A stretch of 64,000 bases of DNA, from positions 310,001 through 374,000 of the forward strand of contig CAZBCG010000001.1 in NCBI GenBank assembly GCA_964490705.1. The letters are read 5' to 3'. The stretch's first letter is position 1, and each line of letters starts with the position of its first letter. The position numbers and the translations under genes were made by a program. The stretch is from Fodinibius sp964490705. GTDB lineage: Bacteria; Bacteroidota; Rhodothermia; Balneolales; Balneolaceae. Under the pieces are notes generated by a model. The model saw nothing but the letters and a program-made list of their open reading frames with translations. It had not been told where the DNA came from and did no database searches. Below, in pieces: positions 60,701-64,000 of the stretch.

Positions 60701-61114
60701 GCCCACCATCCATTTTTCGCCAAGGAAGCGCCGGCACGTATCTTTCATCACGGCAAAAGCCTCGGGCAGGATCTCTTCGAGCGTATCCTCAATAATATCG
60801 GTTTGCTCTTGTTCCAACTCATCAAGCTCTTCAGCAAGTTCTCGACGCTCATTTACGGCAAGCTGTTCGCCGCTATTTAGTTTCTCTTTTATAGATGCGA
60901 TGTCTTCTTTGACCTCAGCTGTTGCGTCACTGATTTTTTGTCTGAAGTCCTCGGTCTTTTGCTTGAGTTCTTCATCAGAGAGCTGATCCATACCCTCGTA
61001 GTGTTCATTGATCTCCTCTACGATGGGCCATATTTTCTTGAGATCCCGCTCGCTTTTGGAACCGAAAATGCTTGTTAGAATATCGCTTACTGTTTCGCCA
61101 AATGACTCGAACAT
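57713..61114 (-). CDS. secA: Preprotein translocase ATPase SecA
   Basis: Motor of the Sec export channel; 1133 residues, longer than the ~900 of E. coli because of inserts. Walker A AEMKTGEGKTLAA is near residue 170 and Walker B with IDEIDSILIDEARTPL follows. A long charged insert (about 330-500, including EEIDELREEKIEEIKQNDEF) lies before the helicase C half, which contains VTVATNMAGRGTDIKL and LRGRAGRQGDPGES. The C-terminus ends GWVLIEK and lacks the Cys/His zinc tail that binds SecB. Divergent from rpmH. Confidence 0.96.
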   Translation of the reverse strand: MFESFGETVSDILTSIFGSKSERDLKKIWPIVEEINEHYEGMDQLSDEELKQKTEDFRQKISDATAEVKEDIASIKEKLNSGEQLAVNERRELAEELDELEQEQTDIIEDTLEEILPEAFAVMKDTCRRFLGEKWMVGGSMNEWGMVPYDVQLAGAIAMHQGKIAEMKTGEGKTLAAIMPAYLNALSGRGVHIVTVNNYLAKRDAEWNEPLFNFHGLEVDCIDRYDPNSEPRRKAYQADITYGTNNEFGFDYLRDNMVANADQIVQRDHNFAIIDEIDSILIDEARTPLIISGPVPEDTRSEKYEELKPRVESLVKAQKKLVASLVKEGQEELEKGNREAAGLALYRAQRGFPKNNQFRKMMQVPENQKLVQETESFYLQDNARRLPEVDKELYYSVDMKMNNIEMTEKGQEFILREDEDEEFFIIPDLGTETTDIDEEIDELREEKIEEIKQNDEFSEEYKEKKIEEAKQEVAQERERRFNELHRLFAERSDRIHTVNQLLKAYTLFEREEEYIVQEGKVQIVDEHTGRVMSGRRYSDGLHQALEAKENVSVEASTQTYATITLQNYFRMYNKLSGMTGTAATEEGEFNEIYDLDVVIIPTNEPVIRDDKEDLVFRTKREKYNAAVEKIGEYHEKGQPVLVGTTSVDVSETISRMLKRANIPHNVLNAKHHAKESEIVENAGQPGAVTVATNMAGRGTDIKLAPGVKEKGGLAILGTARHESRRIDLQLRGRAGRQGDPGESQFYVSLEDDLMQLFGSDRVANVMDRLNFEEGEVITHSWITKSLERAQSKVEQNNFSIRKKQLEYDDVLNNQREVIYKRRKHALEGDELRSDLYDMLEELVENVVDEHYPQGELDEIHDTILRLLAVDIELDREEMGQMGPDMLIDHIIDRAYEVYNQKEEMISEPLYNVIQNIQDSDAENKPDKVQVIFTDGIRRMRVVVDVEDALENEGHEIARALERTAVLSTIDNKWMDHLRELDAVKEGIGLRAYGKKDPLLEYKKEAFEMFKQLLDEINQEAISLIWKAIPEMQADQQKMKQAPEKRAKLDMNRAKTEHSDATNMGFKSGDAQPQQNGGQAQRSDQKPQPVTVEEEPGRNDYVKIQNMSSGEVIDIKWKKAKRMVKEDGWVLIEK

Positions 61115-61331
61115 AGATAATGTCTTATCTCGTGCAATTAATGTGATTTATGAAAGTTACAGTTTACGCAGAGCCTGTTCAAATTAATTAGCGGTATAAA
61201 TCCGCATTTTTGAAGGCTTTTCTGTCATGTTGCATGCAATGTAACCGATAAATAACGGTTCTTATTGTCTAAATTTATTTTTATTTTGAGGGTCTCTCTA
61301 AGAAGCGAATTTTCATAAAACGAATGTAACG

Positions 61332-61487
61332 ATGAAACGTACATACCAACCAAGCAACAAGAAGCGAAAGAGTAAGCATGGTTTCCGTAAACGCAAGAGC
61401 AGCAAAAACGGAAAGAAAGTACTTAAAAAGCGTCGCAAAAAAGGACGCCACAGTCTCACAATTAGCGATGAAAAAGGGCCGAAGTAA
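61332..61487 (+). CDS. rpmH: 50S ribosomal protein L34
   Basis: A 51-residue basic protein beginning MKRTYQPSNKKRKSKHGFRK, the L34 signature, with R-T-Y-Q-P-S and H-G-F-R-K-R; the following residues to KKGRHSLTIS fit, with a small acidic tail DEKGPK that is not usual. First gene of rpmH-rnpA-yidD-yidC. Its last 20 bases overlap the chosen rnpA start in another frame. The 217 bases to secA hold two small hairpins and no DnaA-box cluster. Confidence 0.97.
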   Translation: MKRTYQPSNKKRKSKHGFRKRKSSKNGKKVLKKRRKKGRHSLTISDEKGPK

Positions 61488-61902
61488 CGATACTTCGACC
61501 TCTAATAACGATTTCAGCTTGCCCAGAGCTAAAATCCTGAGGGGCCGAAAGAATTTTAAGCGTCTGTTCGAACCAGACGCGCAGATCATCCGCAACAGAG
61601 ACATTACAGTGCGGTTTAAAATTGTTGATGATTCTACTTTCGGTTGCCTCATGGGGTTTGTTGTAAAGAAAAGCCTGGGTAAAGCAAATAAACGCAACAA
61701 CATGAAACGGCTTCTCAAAGAAGCTTATCGGCTTCATCAATATACGCTTTCTGCTGCACTTCGTGAGGCGAATGCCACCTTTCACGGGGCGTTGATGGCC
61801 AATACTGTTGATGCAGCTTATCACGATATTGAGCAACAAGTACTATCTTTGCTCAAGCAAGTACGAGATCAACTCCCTGCCACCTCGTCCGGCCATTCAT
61901 GA
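61468..61902 (+). CDS. rnpA: Ribonuclease P protein component
   Basis: Protein subunit of RNase P, which trims tRNA 5' ends. From ATG 61468 the product has 144 residues, with KILRGRKNFKRLFEPDAQ, FGCLMGFVVKKSLGKANKRN and NNMKRLLKEAYRLHQ, the RNR-type motif near residue 80. The frame continues upstream to an ATG at 61378 that lies wholly inside rpmH, which would add 30 residues of mainly Lys/Ala; such deep overlap is known in Thermus. 61468 is the conservative choice. It ends with a 4-base overlap with yidD. Confidence 0.92.
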   Translation: MKKGRSNDTSTSNNDFSLPRAKILRGRKNFKRLFEPDAQIIRNRDITVRFKIVDDSTFGCLMGFVVKKSLGKANKRNNMKRLLKEAYRLHQYTLSAALREANATFHGALMANTVDAAYHDIEQQVLSLLKQVRDQLPATSSGHS

Positions 61903-62132
61903 AGTATCTGTTTATAGGACTTATCCGTTTTTACCAGCTTGTCATCTCTCCGTGGATGCCCAGCAGTTGTCGCTACCATCCTACTTGTAGCCAATACAGC
62001 CTTGAAGCATTTCGCAAGCATGGAGCTATGAAAGGCCTGTGGCTTACTGCAAAACGCGTGGTGCGCTGCCATCCATGGAGTAAAGGCGGCCATGATCCCG
62101 TACCCGAACACAAAACCAATTCCAACATTTAA
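61899..62132 (+). CDS. yidD: Membrane protein insertion efficiency factor YidD
   Basis: A 77-residue amphipathic membrane-associated protein: IRFYQLVISPWMPSSCRYHP followed by TCSQYSLEAFRKHGAMKGL, the conserved Cys/His region, and RCHPWSKGGHDPVP at the end. It helps YidC insert proteins. The ATG overlaps the rnpA stop as ATGA. Confidence 0.95.
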   Translation: MKYLFIGLIRFYQLVISPWMPSSCRYHPTCSQYSLEAFRKHGAMKGLWLTAKRVVRCHPWSKGGHDPVPEHKTNSNI

Positions 62133-62150
62133 TTTAACTGAGGATTTCTC

Positions 62151-63977
62151 TTGGATCGTAACACCGTAACTGGCTTAATATTAATTTTTATTGTAATGGT
62201 CGCGTGGGCCTATTTTACCATGCCATCCGAACAAGAATTGCAGCAACGCCAGGCAGAGCAGGCGCGTCAAGATAGTATTGCTGCTGCTCAGGCCGACAGC
62301 CAGCAGTCGCAGGCTACAGCACAACCTGATACGCAGGAGCAAGATCTGCAACAGTCTGATGAAACCGCTGATACTCAGACTCAGAAGCCCCAGACCCTGC
62401 GTCCCGATGAGCAGGAGCAGCAAAATATGGGCATATTTTCGGCGGCCAGCATTGCCGACACTTCCGAAATAATTGTCAAGACGCCCCTCTACCGTGCTAC
62501 ATTTACCAACGTGGGGGCGGGTCCATCCCAGATGATGCTCAAAGATTACGAGACATGGGATCACAAGCCGGTGCACATGATAAAAGACACCACGCAGTCG
62601 GCGTATTCCATGGGATTTCTGACGAGTGAGAATTTCAATGTGGAGACCAATGAGCTGGTTTTTGAGCCATTGACAAACGTTGATTCGCTGACGATTGCCG
62701 AGGATGATACGGCCCAGGTTCGTTATGCGCTCAATATCAGCGAAAATAAACGCATTGTTTATACTTATACACTCAACGGGAATTCTCACGAGTTCGACCT
62801 CGATGTAACTTTCGAAGGACTCGAACGAGATATCATCGGCGGCACTGTAGATTTTGGATGGACTTCACCGCTTAATTTTACGGAAAAAGATCCCGCAACA
62901 ACCGAAGCGATGTACGCCGCCGCCTATGTTTATACCGGCGGAGAGATGGAGCGCCTGAAGGTAAGCGAAGCGGGTCGCAATGAGCAGGATTACAACGGCA
63001 CCATCGACTGGGTAGCCACACGCACCAAGTTCTTTACGCAGATTATCAAAACATCCAACAATACGCAGGGTGCGCTGCTGGTTGGTGAGCAGACCGGCGC
63101 AAGTGATAATGTGAACACGAATCACATTTATAGGTCATTTGTCACCACAAATATTTCTCAGCAGGGCAATGCATCGTTCAATCTCTTTGCAGGACCGATG
63201 GCCTATCACGCGTTAACTTCTTACGATACCCAGGCGTACGGTATGGTCGATACCGGTTATGCTTGGCTCAGCTGGATGTCCGATCCGCTCGTAGAGTACC
63301 TCATTATCCCGTATTTTGATATGGTAGAAGGATATATGGGCGTTGGATTGGCCATTATATTATTTGCGTTTCTGATTAAGCTGGTACTCTATCCGCTGAC
63401 CAAGAAAAGTTACCGCAGTATGGCGGCCATGAAAGAGCTGCAGCCAAAAATGCAGGAGATCAAGGAGAAGTATGCCGATGATCCCGAGAAGCAGCAGAAA
63501 AAAACAATGCAGCTTTATAAAGAAGAGGGCGTGAATCCGCTGGGCGGATGTTTACCTAACCTTTTACAGTTACCGATTCTGATTACGCTTTGGCGCTTTT
63601 TCCAGAATTCGATTCTTATTCGCCAGCAGGAATTTCTGTGGGCCGGTGACCTCTCGGCGCCCGATTATATTTTGAGCCTGCCTTTTGAAATTCCATTCCT
63701 GGGTGATCAGCTGGCTGGTTTTGTACTGTTGATGACGGGAGCCATGATGGTGCAAAGTAATCTCACCGGCGGTATGGGCCCCGGTGGCGGAGGCGGTGGT
63801 GCTGGACCGAATATGGCTGCCTTGAAGTACATTTTCCCCTTCATGCTGTTGTTTATTTTCAATAACTTTGCAGCGGGACTCAGCCTCTACTACCTGATTT
63901 ACAACGTTGTTTCCATTCTGCAGCAGCTGGTAATTTATCGCCAGATGGACAAGGAAAAAGAAGCAGCCGCAGCGTAG
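62151..63977 (+). CDS. yidC: Membrane protein insertase YidC
   Basis: Inserts membrane proteins alone or with Sec. The 608 residues begin with a transmembrane helix (TVTGLILIFIVMVAWAYFTM), then a Gln/Asp-rich linker (30-90), a periplasmic domain (~95-390) and five C-terminal helices with LYPLTKKSYRSMAAMKELQP KMQEI and EEGVNPLGGCLPNLLQLPIL. The start is TTG 62151, with GAGG eight bases upstream and no suitable ATG, so TTG is well supported. Last gene in the window; the next begins outside. Confidence 0.96.
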   Translation: MDRNTVTGLILIFIVMVAWAYFTMPSEQELQQRQAEQARQDSIAAAQADSQQSQATAQPDTQEQDLQQSDETADTQTQKPQTLRPDEQEQQNMGIFSAASIADTSEIIVKTPLYRATFTNVGAGPSQMMLKDYETWDHKPVHMIKDTTQSAYSMGFLTSENFNVETNELVFEPLTNVDSLTIAEDDTAQVRYALNISENKRIVYTYTLNGNSHEFDLDVTFEGLERDIIGGTVDFGWTSPLNFTEKDPATTEAMYAAAYVYTGGEMERLKVSEAGRNEQDYNGTIDWVATRTKFFTQIIKTSNNTQGALLVGEQTGASDNVNTNHIYRSFVTTNISQQGNASFNLFAGPMAYHALTSYDTQAYGMVDTGYAWLSWMSDPLVEYLIIPYFDMVEGYMGVGLAIILFAFLIKLVLYPLTKKSYRSMAAMKELQPKMQEIKEKYADDPEKQQKKTMQLYKEEGVNPLGGCLPNLLQLPILITLWRFFQNSILIRQQEFLWAGDLSAPDYILSLPFEIPFLGDQLAGFVLLMTGAMMVQSNLTGGMGPGGGGGGAGPNMAALKYIFPFMLLFIFNNFAAGLSLYYLIYNVVSILQQLVIYRQMDKEKEAAAA

Positions 63978-64000
63978 GAAAAAATTACTTTTACAGATTG

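Overview
The window looks like chromosomal DNA from a marine or halophilic member of the Balneolota/Rhodothermota/Bacteroidota group. Pointers are a DUF4270-type lipoprotein beside a short GT5 protein, a DUF5916 outer-membrane protein, a long SecA with no zinc tail, AMP nucleosidase, LptB, many acidic proteins, few Shine-Dalgarno sites and several apparent TTG starts. Moderate coding G+C and the gene mix favour a Balneolaceae-like bacterium, but no marker here fixes the genus. There is no prophage, intact insertion sequence, CRISPR array or rRNA operon.

Layout. 1-3.7 kb: the end of an SLC13-type permease, an ice-binding-like lipoprotein on the minus strand, a gene-poor stretch with a possible gene remnant, a toxin-antitoxin-like pair and tRNA-Arg(TCG). 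This is the most accessory-looking part. 3.7-12.9 kb: two lipoprotein enzymes (sugar dehydrogenase, dienelactone-hydrolase-like), a flavin reductase-like protein, queA, dinB, small membrane proteins, a 2H phosphoesterase and glutamate dehydrogenase. 13-22.3 kb: a sodium symporter with a 32-residue companion ORF, glgB, phosphosulfolactate synthase, a GT5-only glycogen-synthase-like protein, then a DUF4270-like lipoprotein, an outer-membrane protein and a periplasmic TPR protein. 22.5-33.1 kb: a short Rho, a minus-strand run miaA-purS-clpS-purQ-lptB-rhodanese, divergent dnaN with an overlapping SAM-hydrolase gene, a methyltransferase, argS, a GxxExxY gene flanked by repeats, and radC.

33.3-45.6 kb: a DUF5916 protein, an ABC exporter pair, a four-gene operon of three DUF2975 paralogues plus an HTH regulator, divergent amn and NUDIX genes, a peroxiredoxin, topA and an unknown protein. 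45.9-64 kb is mostly minus strand: malic enzyme, an M1 peptidase, the dnaX-ybaB-recR cluster with a dispersed repeat in each gap, an NAPE-PLD-like hydrolase, an S9 peptidase, mtgA, ppgK and secA. Divergent from secA is the conserved rpmH-rnpA-yidD-yidC cluster, in which the probable rnpA start lies inside rpmH.

Functional themes are replication and repair (dnaN, dnaX, recR, radC, dinB, topA), tRNA modification and charging (queA, miaA, argS, rnpA), envelope biogenesis (secA, yidC/D, lptB, mtgA) and glucan/glucose metabolism (glgB, the GT5 protein, ppgK, the sugar dehydrogenase). The least ordinary signals are an A9 slippery tract in dnaX with stops in both other frames, the small ORF coupled to the symporter, the triplicated DUF2975 operon, the flanked GxxExxY gene, and at least three families of dispersed gene-end repeats, one of which supplies the same last residues to unrelated proteins.
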